Shown piece by piece: positions 33,099-44,313 of a stretch of 64,000 nt of DNA. The notes below the pieces were generated by a model, which ran no database searches, had not been told where the DNA came from, and saw nothing but the letters and a program-made list of their open reading frames with translations. Made by a program: the position numbers and the translations under genes. The stretch's first letter is position 1, and each line of letters begins with the position of its first letter. Source of the DNA: Cordilura impudica (Eukaryota; Arthropoda; Insecta; Diptera; Scathophagidae); assembly GCA_963682025.1 (NCBI GenBank), contig OY821519.1:160748389-160812388 (forward strand), read 5' to 3'.

Positions 33099-34717
33099 GT
33101 TTTTTGAATGATTACAACGCTTTTCCTGACATTTTTTGCAATTAGGTTTGTAAAGATTTTTGGTTCCACAGCCGTAGCAAAATATGGTTTTATCATTCAA
33201 ACAATCTTCCCAGTGATGACCGGATTCATCACAGTTCCAACATATAGCTACATAGGGGGCTTTTTGAATAGCATCAACAGCAAAATCATGCAAAGAGGAA
33301 CTTCTGGTTTGTCATTTTCATTGAAATCAAGTTCTGCTACATTCCTTCGAGGAACAAATTGGTTAAGAGGCTTGGACTGAACTGAACGACGGAAATGATC
33401 TTCCATGAACAATTGTTCTCTTTTCTGTACAAGTTTACGAAGATGTGCTAAAGATACGATCGGGACATATAATAACTCACGTCTAATATCGGGATGAAGG
33501 TTTCTGGTTAAAATTTCGATAAGTTCTTGTTCTGGCATGGGTGTACCTAACCGTTCATGTATATTAGATATTGATTCGAAAAATAACTCAAAGTTTTCAC
33601 CTGGTTTTTGTTTCCTTTTGCGAATTTCCTCCCGAATATCATAATCCGATTTAAAATCTTTATACTGGTAGCGGATGGCATCACAAAAATCGGACCAAAC
33701 CACTGTTGGGACTTTCTTATGATAACTCCAAAACCAGTTTCGGGCTTTACCCGTTAGGAGTATGTGTAAATTACTACATACAAGGTTAAAATCATTGCCG
33801 AAATTGTCAGCTGTTAAAGATCTAACTCGATATAAAAATTCATCCACATTGAGACCATTTATGGACCCATCAAATTTCAAATTCCACTTTTGAATAATGG
33901 AAGTAATTTTATCAGCTCTAAGAACTGAAGAATTGTCAAAGCTACGTGGAGAATTATTTTGTGGAATTTGTTGTTGATAATTATTGTTTATCAATAGTGG
34001 TGGCCTTTGTGGCTGTTGCGGTGGTGGTAAATGAGATAAGTTATTTGTATTTCTATTTAAATTCGGATTTGTATTTAAATTCAAACTTCTTAAATATCTA
34101 GATAGATGAGACTCGATCATTTGATTGATTTGGACATAATCAATAATGGTTGTAGTTTCAGCCCTTTGTGGTGAATTACCATAAGGAGAGTTTGGAAACG
34201 TATTTACCTTCGTAGACGCCTGGATAATTGGAGTTGGCAGTCCTTGTGATTCTTGTGGTAAACCAATTTGATTATGAGTACTTACATCGACTAATTGGGT
34301 TTGATTATTATCATTAAATAAATTCCTACTTGTACTTCTAGTATTATACTGCTTAGATAATGCTCCTCGTCCTCGACCTCGATTTAATTTGGCTCCCTGT
34401 GCCGACTTTTGTTGCTGGTGCAGTGGACCTAGAGGATTATCTGCCTGCTCGTATTGGATTTGAGCACTCGGTATATGGCTTGCTTCAAATTGACATTGCC
34501 AATTTACTTTACGTAACTGAGATAACTCACAGGGACGTTTGCATGTCGGACATTCAGAAGATTGTGACAAATAATGTTCAATACAGTTTCTGTGAAAAGA
34601 ATGACTGCATTGAGAAATAATCAGACAATTATCATTTTCGCTTAGGTTTTCATTACACAGAGTACAATTATTAATGGAGTCACGACAAGTCTCATCATTT
34701 CTATCGGCTGTAGCCAT
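33066..34717 (-). pseudogene. gag: E Gag with N-terminal RING-H2 finger; one frameshift near 33290
   Basis: The first 59 residues hold a full RING-H2 pattern: Cys18, Cys21, Cys37, His39, His42, Cys45, Cys56, Cys59. An RGRGRG patch (about 112-118) and a Pro/Gln/Asn-rich linker follow. Then comes a capsid domain of retrotransposon type (about 270-450, FDGSINGLNVDEFLYRVRSL, LLTGKARNWFW). The frame slips by one base near 33285-33295. Beyond it the nucleocapsid part has a CCHC knuckle (CWNCDESGHHWEDC), a second module with Leu where His is expected (CYGCGTKNLYKPNC), and a Cys/His-rich tail. RING domains commonly act as ubiquitin ligases; here this is inference. Confidence 0.88.
33099..33105 (-). 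promoter_or_regulatory. Candidate -1 frameshift heptamer AAAAAAC (E gag-pol)
   Basis: Its phase is A AAA AAC within gag codons TCA AAA AAC, 31 bases before the gag stop (33068-33066). The -1 frame is open from here directly into pol. AAAAAAC is an established efficient retroviral slippery sequence. Confidence 0.8.
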
Positions 34718-35629
34718 TTTATAAGAGTTTGCGAATAATTCAGAAATTTAGAATTCAGAAATAAATTCAGACAAACGATTTGAATTTGATTGCATACAAG
34801 TAAATAATATAAACCCTTAAAACTGTTTTCAGGAATAAAACAAAACTTAAACTGCTAACGTATTTATGTTAATTAATTCAATATATCTTAAAACATTTAT
34901 ATTGTAGGAAAATTATAAAAAAATTTCATCCAGAAGAGAAAAAAAAAAAATCTTGTCGTTGCAAAACAAAAGTATTAACTACTCTGGTATATGAGATGCC
35001 AATTGGGAAAAAAAATTTTAATATTTCAATTTTATTTAACAAACTTTTATTAAATTTGAAAATGTTATGCTCTGAAGCACAAAAAAAAAATGTTATATTT
35101 TTAAACAAAATTTTAATTAGTGTTTTCTTACAAAATGTTCATTGTTGTGTAGGATTGGAAAATAATGCTTGTATTCGATTGCTACTGTTTTTCAAAACCA
35201 GGTTATGAAAATTCTTAATTGTAAAGAATAGAAAAATTTTTATTAATTAACCAATTCATCTTGAACCTTACTGGATATTTAAATGCATTCAGCAGCTTAA
35301 ATATTTTCCTAGAAAAAATCCAATGCTGAAACCAAAGTTTAGAAATATGATAACTTTTATATTCTTACAAAAAAAAAATTGCAGTTATATATGGACAAAT
35401 TTTAAACTCTAAACGATCATAACGAAAGATACACCAGATGACAAATTACCCGAACCTTTAGACCTCAGGTAATTGAAATATCCAGAAAAGCTCTGACATG
35501 TATTCATTATAAATGTTTCAAAATTAAAACAACCCCTAATTAACAGCAGTATATGAAATCTATAAAAATATCAAAATTTGAGCAATAATAAGAGCCGAAA
35601 AAAAATACAACAGAGTTGTACTCCTTCGG
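34718..35629 (-). other. Leader of E (about 0.9 kb), no gene seen
   Basis: This is AT-rich untranslated sequence between primer site and Gag start, with A/T homopolymers. Frames of 60-70 codons at 34926-35108 and 34996-35208 are low complexity and overlap on opposite strands, so I do not call them. Confidence 0.6.
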
Positions 35630-35647
35630 GCCCCACGTTGGGCGCCA
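35630..35647 (-). other. Primer binding site of E (tRNA-Lys type)
   Basis: On the minus strand TGGCGCCCAACGTGGGGC follows the 5' LTR by three bases. It is complementary to the 3' end expected for an insect tRNA-Lys, as used by Osvaldo-type elements. Confidence 0.88.
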
Positions 35648-35650
35648 TTT

Positions 35651-38398
35651 TGTAATGTAATTTGCCTTTGACTTGGCTTATTTTAATCGTAAGTTAAACT
35701 GCATGGTAAACCGTAGATTAAGGTGTTCAAAAGAATCTTTTGGAGGAGGACTGCGGGAGCCATTGAGCTACTAGCTTCAGTCGGTTGGGGGGTTCGGGTC
35801 CTGTTCCATAAAGAATTTATATCTCACTACAAAAATTATTGTAGACTCCCTATTTTTTTTTTATATATAAAATGAGTATTAAATGGACCAGATGACTACA
35901 ACATTACTTCCTAAAGTAAACCCCATTGTAGCCTGTTTAATTTAATATGAAATAATTCAAAGGTAACAATCGAATTTGCATTAGTTTTGGATCTACTCAT
36001 AGATATCTTTTAGAGTTTGGCGCTTCTTTACCCTCCCTTACAAATGTCCTACAAGCGCGAGATGATTGTAAGTAGGACCCCAGAACATATATCACCCTAT
36101 CACAACATTAATACATTGTTCGTAAGAAAACACTTCTATTGATTTAGAGATTCATATTCGAAAAATTCATGATTTATTCAACCCATAGATTACTACACTA
36201 AGCAATGATATCGTATATTTTCATAAAATTTTAAATTGTTATATAAAACATAGTTAAATCATATTTAGAACAAAGATAGAAAAGTTTTTAAATCAAGCAA
36301 TAGCACACATGTGCTATTATTATACAAAAATATTTAATATTTAATTATTGGGAAATGAAAATGCATTATCATATTACGATTCCGAATGTTTAGACGGTTT
36401 CAAAACGGAAAACGATTTCGGTTTACAGAATTTTTAAATTACGGAAGTTTACTGAACTTTATAGAAACAAGCAAAAACTAACAGAAACTACATGATCAAA
36501 GAAGAAATCAAAAAAATATTTTATTCCTAAAAAAAACATAATTATGAGGTAAATGAGACTTATCTCTCAATTGCCGTCATGTAGTGGAATAGTTTTTGCT
36601 TGTTTATCAAAAAAAATGCACTTTATATAATGACTAATTAAATGCAAGAGACAATATTAAATGTTAACGTTGTAAATCATTTGAACTCACCCAAATAACG
36701 AAGTTCGATGAAGGCCTCCAAGAAGTTCGATGCTTTGGTTGCAATGCTGATGATGTTGCTGTTTAAATGGTAATTAATAGTGTTCTTGCATGATTATGAC
36801 TAAGGTGATGCTTTAGGTACAGTCGGGTCACAAGTAAAGAACCAAAATTTGTAATAAAATTTTAAGTATTTAAATTTTCTTTAAGTTGTTGATATAGATT
36901 TCTAGGTTACTTTACGCGATCGTTATTTTATTTTATGAAATTTAAATGCATATTAAATTATTTTTAATATTAGTTTATAAGTAGTTACTTAATTTATATT
37001 ATTTAAGTAAACCGTTTTGAAAAATGTAATGCACTTTCTTTTGAATTGTTTTAGTATATTAGAGATTTTAAGAAATTTATTCTAAGGAGCTTACACTGTA
37101 ATATTAATTTCATTCTAGAAATGTGGTACTAAGTAATTTAAGTAGATGACATAGGTGACTTTAGCTAATGATATTCTTTTACCATGACAAGTAAAATTAT
37201 AAAAGTTTGTTTAATTTTTTTACATAAAACTATTCACTTTTATACACAATTTTCCGGAATTTTGCAGGTTGAACCACTTAATCCTATTTTGTATTGTTTA
37301 CGAATTTTAATATTTTTTAACTATTGAGAAAAATTTTTGTATTTTAGGAGGTAAATATTTTAACTGTTCTCTGTTAGAATTCTGTAATTTTATGATCAAT
37401 TCCGTTGCCTTCATTAAGACTCTATTTTGTGTGTAACTTTCTTTTCTGTCTTTTTCTTGTATGATGGCGGAGTATTTTTTTTATATGATATTGTTTTTGC
37501 AGTTCGATATGAAAGCAACACCAGGTTGCCTATACGAATGATGAAGAGGTTATGTGGAGAGTCACAACAAGTATTTTTTTCTGGTTTCTTTCGTTTCGGG
37601 GAAAGGTAACTAAGGTAAGACACTTTACCATCAAATTGGAGTTGATTCCTTTTGTGTCTTTGACCACAGACAAATCTTTGATTAGATAAAATTATTTATA
37701 CCCATAAATGAATTAGAATATTTCTCAAAAATTACTTGCTTAAGAAAACTTTACCTGATGTTAGTATTATATATATGTCTTATGTTATCCAATATTCATA
37801 TCTGCTTTGTGGATAATACCATAGGAATACGAGTTTAATAAAATTTTGTCTTGGGGACTTCAGAGGTCTGCACTTTCCAACGTGTTGAACAAAAAGGAAG
37901 TAAAATATAGATTGTCATCTTAAGGTTACCTTCGTACGTCGCAAAAACGATGTTAACTCATGCAAAAAGGTATAATAACATTGAAACGAGGTAACATTGG
38001 TAAGAAGAAGTTATCGTTTGGGTATCGATTTCTTCAAGCACAAATAAAAAAAATTAAGTAAATGTTAATTGGAACATTTTACTACTTTAGTATGAAGTAT
38101 AGATTCGTTACCGATATTTATACCGCACAATCTATTTTATTCCATGTTTTATTTATAATTTACTTGTGGGTTTTTTTATATGCAAGAACATGTTACCAAC
38201 ACCAGATTTAGCAAAGACGTAAACCTGCATTACATGTAAAACGTAAATATAATCCAATATGAAGTTAACCCACAAACGATTAAACAAAAATTAAAAAAAA
38301 AACAAAATTGGGATTTAAGATACAAATTATTATTTTGGTAAAAAAAAAAAAAAAAAAAATATTTAAAAAAATGGTATCTTTCAAAATACTTCATTACA
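35651..38398 (-). repeat. 5' LTR of E (2748 bp)
   Basis: It is uninterrupted and bounded by TGTAATG and CATTACA in plus orientation, with AATG outside. It is near-identical to the split 3' LTR and to the partial copy at 50281-52335. There is no protein gene inside. Unusually long for Ty3/Gypsy. Confidence 0.93.
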
Positions 38399-38731
38399 AA
38401 TGACAATGACAATGAAATACAACAAATATATAACTTTGAGAATTATACGAACGAACTAAAAGTAAGATTAAAGCACTCTTTAGAAAATGCTAGAAAAATT
38501 ATAGAGACAATAAAATTGAAAAGATCTAAAGATTCAAAGAAACAAGAAAATAGCATAAACATCCAAATAGGAGATCAAGTATTAATAAGAATAGAAAATA
38601 GAAAGAAACACGAATCACCATATCGCGGTCCATATGAGATTGTTGATATTGATGGTGTGAATGTTAGCATTAAAGTCAAGAATATAGTTAAAGTATTCCA
38701 CAAAAATTTATTGAAAAAATACAATAAATAA
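38399..38731 (+). pseudogene. pol: C integrase C-terminal domain (severed from its 5' part by E)
   Basis: The reading frame resumes after the AATG duplication and encodes a helical segment, then GDQVLIRIENRKKHESPYRGPYEIVDIDG, the GPY/F-type SH3-like module typical of Ty3/Gypsy integrase C-termini. It ends FHKNLLKKYNK and stop at 38731. The core part is at 18094-18490. An identical fragment lies at 52336-52668. Confidence 0.88.
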
Positions 38732-39260
38732 TAAACAAGAACAAAATTTTATGAATGAATACAAAGTTTTTAATACAATGTTACTATAGTAAAATATACA
38801 AAAACAAAATGCATTAACACAATTAAGCTAATATTAATAACAATAAATATGTAATTTGAATAATGAAAAAAAAAAAAAAATAATAAATAAATAAATTAAA
38901 ATAATAATACTACTTGAATACGTACTTACGTACAAGCATACTACTATAATATTGTAAACATATAAAAAAAAAACAACATACAATAATTTTAAGAAATTTT
39001 GTTTATATGTAAGTACATTTACACTTTAAGAACATTTTTTTTTATATTTATATACAAATATGCGCATATGACTAAGATAACCAATAAGTAGCAAATAAAA
39101 ATAAAGAAATAAAAGGAATAATGTAATACTTAAGAATATGATATTTCATTAAAATAAGAAATTTTTTATAGCTCAACACCAGACATCGGATTAACATAAA
39201 TAAAAGAAACCATCCAAATTCGCAATTAAATTGGATGATTTCTCTCTTGTGCGTTGGGGG
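38732..39260 (+). other. 3' untranslated region and polypurine end of C
   Basis: 529 bases of AT-rich DNA separate the pol stop from the 3' LTR, with no ORF of note. The last bases are GCGTTGGGGG, a short G run acting as polypurine tract. Part of this stretch (38779-39053) is found inverted at 52716-52997. Confidence 0.75.
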
Positions 39261-39815
39261 TGTAATGATGTTGTGTATGCACAATATAGAGTACCAAAAT
39301 GTACAAACATTTAAAATGATATTTGAACATACACAATATCATTCATGTATTGCAGCGTGTGAGGGCACAACAAAGTACATTAAAACAACACAAAATTTAA
39401 CAATAAAATATATTGATCCAAGTGTGTCACTGGTGTAGAAATAAATGTAAAGGCTTTATGTTACATTTACGAAATTGATTTTTGTTTATGCCAATGAACT
39501 ACCAGTGATTTGGGGCACTGGGATTATAATAACAAATCGAACTACGGATTGACAAATGACCGCCCACACACACATGCAAACATGAGAAAATAGTTTGTAA
39601 GCTAGTTGTAAGACAAATTATGTAAAGAGTAGTAAATAGCAATTAAAAGAATTAGAATAATATGTAAAATAGATATATAAGAAAGAACTTGAAAAAATAA
39701 AGACATTCGAAAGATTAGAGTCAAGCAAACAACATTAGTATTTTTATTTAAAAAACATTCGTGTTGTTAACATCATAAATTATATGATAACATTTCAATT
39801 CATATAATAACCTTA
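39261..39815 (+). repeat. 3' LTR of C (555 bp)
   Basis: It matches the 5' LTR at 11669-12223. It is followed by TACT (39816-39819), the second copy of the target duplication, and then D reverse transcriptase. Confidence 0.93.
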
Positions 39816-40875
39816 TATACTTTTCATGCCTTGACTTGATGTCAGGTTTTCACCGAGTTCAACTACATGAAGATTCAAGATATACTTTTCTACAGAAAAT
39901 GCCTCATATCGTTTCAAACGACTTTCTTACGGACTAAGGATAGCTCCATACTCATTTCAACGCATGATGACTCTCGCATTCACTGGTTTGAGACCGTCAC
40001 AAACTTTCCTATTCATGGATGACTTAGTTGTGTTGGGCTGCTCTACAAAACATATGTTAGACAATTTAACAGATGTTTTTGATCTTTGTCGAAAACACAA
40101 TTTGAAGTTACATCCCGAAAAATTTACATTTTCATGCACGAGGTTTCTTATCTGGGGCATAAGTGTACCAGTGTGGGTATGGATGATGGAAAATATTCAG
40201 TTATTGAAAATTATCCAGTGCCGTCCAACACGGACACAGCTAGAAAATTCATTGCTTTCTGTAATTATTACGGAAGGTTCATTAGCAATTTCGCTGACTA
40301 CTCCCGTCATATAACCAAACATGGAAAACGTAGAATTCAATTGGACAGACGAATGCCAAAAAGCTTTTGAATATTTGAGGAACGCTCTAGTAAGTCCAAT
40401 GATACTCCAATATCCGGACTTCACTAAGGTATTTTGTATCATAACGGATGCAAGTAAACATGCATGCGGTGCAGTTTAACACAAGAGTATAATAGTAACC
40501 AACTACCGATATCATATGCTTCTAAGTCTTTTACAAAAAGTGAAAGCAATAAATCAACAATTGAACAAGAGCTCACTGCGATTCATTGGGCAATTCAATA
40601 TTTTCGACCATATATGTATGGTAGGCATTTTTTAGTGAAAACGTATCATCGTTCATTAACTTACTTGTTCTCCATGAAGAACTCCAGCTCAAGGATTAGA
40701 TTTACGGGAATACGACTTTACAGTTGAATACCTCAGAGGCAAGAATAATTATGTGCCAGATGCATTATCACGGATAACGATAGATGATCTGAAAAATATA
40801 AATATGAATAAAGCAGTTCTCAGAATAACAACGAGATCGGCTACCAAAATGGCTACCAAAATAAAAATGAAAATT
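39816..40875 (+). pseudogene. pol: D Pol middle: RT palm, RNase H and tether
   Basis: The first codons complete the RT palm begun before 11669 (SCLDLMSGFH). A catalytic FMDDL is at about 40009-40023, and FCNYYGRFISNFADYSRHIT at about 40255-40315. RNase H follows: ITDASKHACGAV, IEQELTAIHWAIQYF, and a motif where the usual TDH is TYH at about 40650. The tether has MPDALSRITIDDL. There are frame changes near 40080, 40320, 40480 and 40700. It is cut by G at about 40875-40880. Confidence 0.83.
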
Positions 40876-41024
40876 GTAATGTATCACATCATTGAAATAG
40901 AACGCGTGTCTTCTGCATTAATGATATTCAATAACTGATTCTTTCTTTATTTCATTATCTCTTATGACTAATCTTATATAAATACGTATTAGGCTTGCCA
41001 GATTGACAGACATTATTGAAATAC
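40875..41024 (-). repeat. 3' LTR of G (about 145-150 bp)
   Basis: It matches 48282-48431 over the whole length with scattered changes, and contains a TATATAA-type box and an AATAAA-type signal on the minus strand. It may start at 40880 if GTAA is the target duplication. Confidence 0.83.
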
Positions 41025-41171
41025 CTAACACGTACTTTCTTAAGCTGTTTAATTAGTTTAAATCATATAAATGTTCAAATAATATACACACATGTTTAAA
41101 TCATATGAATGTTTAAGTGCTATACATACATTTTAAATCATATAAATGCTTTAAAACATTCTCTATTTTAT

Positions 41172-41294
41172 GTAATCTTAAGTTTTGCCTTCTACTCTTC
41201 CCATTTTCCTAGGCCATAATTTCCTTCTCGGTGTCTCCTTACTCACCGCCTCGGAATCATTGTCAGTTGTTTGGCCGGTGGCTCTTTGCTCAGT
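41172..41294 (-). pseudogene. pol: G integrase C-terminal tail
   Basis: On the minus strand the frame TEQRATGQTTDNDSEAVSKETPRRKLWPRK ends in a stop near 41172, the typical Arg/Lys/Pro-rich end of Mag-type Pol. The upstream part resumes beyond H at 44695. The 41025-41171 gap before the LTR is AT-rich without genes. Confidence 0.7.
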
Positions 41295-41735
41295 AGTACA
41301 AATATGGTCCAAATTTTAAATTCTATGGAGAAGTTTTTTTTTTAAATTTTTAAGTAAAATTAAAAATTTTTTTAAACGTTTCTCCACATAACTAATGATA
41401 ACTTCAAAGAGGTTAGTCCGATAGTATTAAAATAAATTTAGAAAAATTCAGACTTACATAACCTTTAATCCGTCTATATATCTAGTTTCAATCGGCTCAG
41501 TAGTTTCGGAGTTATAATAAATAATTGAAGCAAAAAATATATTTTTTACGTGAAAATATCAAATTTTTTTGTTTTAAAAACATCATAAAAAATCGAAAAC
41601 TGCAAAAATTGTTCTGATTTATTGCTTTTTCGCAAAGCCACATGTAATAAAATGAGATATCGATCGTGAAAATCGATTGGTTCTTTTCGAATTTATTCAC
41701 AATTAAGTAAATTCGCTCATTTTCACAAAATTTTT
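41295..41735. repeat. Left terminal inverted repeat of H
   Basis: It is the reverse complement of the right repeat over almost its whole length (CTATGGAGAAG, GGAGAAACGT-type, TAGTTTCGGAGTTATAATAAATAATTGAAGC). It has about 35 extra bases near 41660-41695 (ATGAGATATCGATCG and neighbours) absent from the right copy. Confidence 0.88.
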
Positions 41736-41890
41736 GTTTTTTGTTTGATATACATAAAAATGAGCTGCTAATGTTCTTCTTTCGGTAGATCGAATTTAAA
41801 AACACTTTATATTTTACTAAAATTTACATTTTATTATTTAAATATATTATATTATATAAAATTTATTATTAAAAGATTTATAATTATAAA

Positions 41891-43690
41891 CTACAAACTC
41901 TGGAATTTTCTTATATACGATTTTCTATTATTGTTGAATGACGAAGTGTTACTCTGAATACTCCAGCAAAGATCAGCCACCATGTGTGCATCCCAGAGAC
42001 CCTGGTATCGTTCCTCCTTTGTTCGCATATCTTGGTGAAATCGTTCGCCCTGTTCCTCGCTCAAGTCTTCTAGGTTTTCAGTAAAACGATTTAAGTGACT
42101 GTGTAGGTAGTGCACTTTAATGCTCATGTTGCATCCAAGTCGATGGAAGTGAGATAACATCTCTTCAACGTGCGCAACGTAATCATCACCCTTGTTATTT
42201 CCTAAGAAATTTTGAATAACCCATACAAACGAATCCCATGCATTCTTCTCAATTTCTGACATTGAACTGCCAAAATTAGTATCGTTCACCAATTTGCGAA
42301 TTTGTGGGCCGTCAAATATGCCTGCTTTTAGCTTTTCCATACTCAGATTTGGAAACTTCCTTGAAATATACTGGAAACATTCACTATCTTTGTTAAGTGC
42401 TTTAACATATTGTTTCATCAGACCAAGTTTAATGTGAAGAGGGGGTAATATGATGCGATCTCGGGGCACTAGAGCCACATTTATAACATTTGGCATACCT
42501 GGAACCAGTGTTTCCCTAGAAGGCCATTGTTTTCTCTTCCAATGTTCTGATTTAGCTCTGCTGTCCCATAAACATATAAAACAAGGATATTTGAAAAGAG
42601 AAAATTTACCATCTTAAGATCAACACAAATTACCCACTTATGTTCATCATACTTAATCTTCTTCATGACCAATGCAATTCTTCTTTTACTTTGGTTGAAT
42701 GTGCGATCGGCAAGGAGTGAAATTTATTTCCATAATGCAAAAGGACACACTTCAAGCTACGTTTTTATGAGTCGATAAATAAACGCCATTCGTTTGAATC
42801 GTATTTCTGTAAGCCCATGGCAGTCATCAAACCAGAAATATCTGTGCAGTACACAAATTCATCCTCTTCAGCAAAATAATGAAGGCTTTTTCTCGAGTAC
42901 GGTAATACGAAGCTCTAGTTTCTTCAGTTATGAGACCTGTTTCTTTCATCCGGGACGCGAGTAATTCAGAAGATCTTTTCGACAATCCAAGGTCTCTAAT
43001 TACATCATTTAGTTGGTCTTGATTCCATGGTCTCGACTAGAAATGTTTGTGTGGGATGAACTCGTTACTTTCAGATGTAGATGGTAGTGATGGATCTGAA
43101 CTATCTGATTAGTAACAGATACTTGAGGTTGAGTGTCCTGGTGATGATGAATGCACTTGACTACAGCTTGCACACTGATCTTTAGCATATGCAACTTCTT
43201 GTGAATGTAGAACTGCAAGTTCAAACCCATCAGCAGACCTCGTGGGGTAAGACCATCGCATGTGTTTTCCGAAACCGCTTTTTTACTTAAACAAAAATAA
43301 CAATCGGATTCGTGGCTCGCTGTTTCTCTCCATACCATAGGTGTCGAAATTTCTAAGAGTCGTCTGTAAAATGAAAAAAAATTGAAATAAGGAACAAGAA
43401 GAATTCAAAATGTAACTAAGAATTACTGTAAGTATAAAATATTCCAAAATAACCTATACTTACTTTACGTTAGACGACGTCACAGATATATTCATTCGAC
43501 ATGAAAGGCATATAGTACTCGGTGTCCAATGCTGGTTCAAATTGTGCGGATATACATTATAGCAATCTTGAAATAACTTTTGCAATGAAGGATAGAATTT
43601 CACTTTTTTCCCGGTGATATGTTGGCCGCACACATAACAAAATAAATCCGGATTGTATTTACAAACAAATGTTCTGGCTTTCTTGGTCAT
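41891..43690 (-). pseudogene. H gene: large uncharacterised transposon-associated protein, spliced, frameshifted
   Basis: Exon 1 (43690-43464) encodes a Cys-containing N-terminus (CYVCGQHITGKK, then STICLSCR). After the intron, exon 2 (from 43363) has CYFCL and, after frame breaks near 43150-43030 and 42890, LKCVLLHYGNKFHSLPIAH, VICVDLKMVNFL, and the intact 41891-42496 frame with ILPPLHIKLGLMKQYVKAL, FDGPQIRKL and a SEEQGERFHQD motif. I recognise a protein family that is extremely repetitive in arthropod genomes and behaves like a transposase-type gene. Its biochemistry is not established. The conserved D of CVDLK and E of EEQGERFHQD could be catalytic; that is inference. Confidence 0.65.
43364..43463 (-). 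other. 100-bp intron in the H gene
   Basis: On the minus strand GTAAGTATAG starts at 43463 and TTTCATTTTACAG ends at 43364. Both match insect splice consensus, with a T-rich tract before the acceptor. The family protein continues on both sides. Confidence 0.8.
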
Positions 43691-44313
43691 TTTTAATAAT
43701 ACGTGAAAATTATTTTCAACTTATAAGCTGAATGACTCTAATCTTTATGTAGGGATAAAATGATGTTTCCGTTATCGCAAACACTTCTTGAATGAAATGA
43801 AACGGCTCAATCAGTTCTTATTAATACTGAGCGCGATTTCCAAGTGTGTCGTATCTATGGACCTGTTTTATGATACGATACTATAATTTGGGATAACCCT
43901 TTTTATGGGTACAGTTTGTGTATGCAAAATTCCGTTACAGGCAGCTAACGGAAAACCACACATCAATAAAAAAGTGCACTTTACTTTTTCCCGTTTAATT
44001 GACTTTAAACGGATTAGGTATCATAAATGAACAGAAACAGCAATTTAGTTCTGAGAATCATAAAAATGTCATAAACGTTTTTTTCCAAATAATTTTGTAC
44101 ATGTAAAGGGGGTTTGCCAAAATCCGTGTCGTAAAATGCACCTACTTTCTACGTTCTGCATTTTTATTATACCATTTTCTATAGAATATCGACGAAGAGT
44201 TTTTAAATTCATTCAATAACAAAATATTATTTAGTCGTTATTATGTAAACCAAAGAAAGATTGACAGTGCTTGTAAAATGCGACACCTTCAATTAATTGT
44301 GAATAAAAAATTT
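43691..44313 (-). other. H 5' flank between gene and inverted repeat
   Basis: 620 bases of AT-rich sequence upstream of the H start codon, with no ORF and no recognisable insertion. It presumably holds the promoter. Confidence 0.5.

Larger units (their letters stand above)
18491..38398 (-). mobile_element. Element E: Osvaldo/Ulysses-type Ty3/Gypsy element with 2.75-kb LTRs
   Basis: Minus orientation: 5' LTR 38398-35651, tRNA-Lys primer site, leader, gag, pol, then 3' LTR 29587-18491. The 3' LTR is interrupted by A2. The two LTRs are 2748 and about 2750 bp once A2 and one duplicated target are removed, with TGTAATG/CATTACA ends. I see about a dozen point differences between them, roughly half a percent. 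Very long LTRs, the Lys primer and Pol type fit the Osvaldo/Ulysses group. Pol is intact and gag has one frameshift. Confidence 0.92.
11669..39815 (+). mobile_element. Element C: 412/mdg1-like LTR retrotransposon, split by E
   Basis: C consists of 11669-18490 and 38399-39815 and has two 555-bp LTRs, a primer site, two small leader ORFs, gag and pol. It inserted into D with a 4-bp duplication. E sits in the integrase core at 18490/38399 with duplication AATG. The leader mini-ORFs ahead of gag are a known trait of the 412/mdg1 group. I count about nine mismatches between its LTRs, roughly 1.6 percent. Pol has several frame changes. Confidence 0.92.

Noticed and set aside
36301..36320. Apparent palindrome AGCACACATGTGCT in the E LTR
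   Set aside because: The arms are not exact reverse complements. It is too short to be meaningful.
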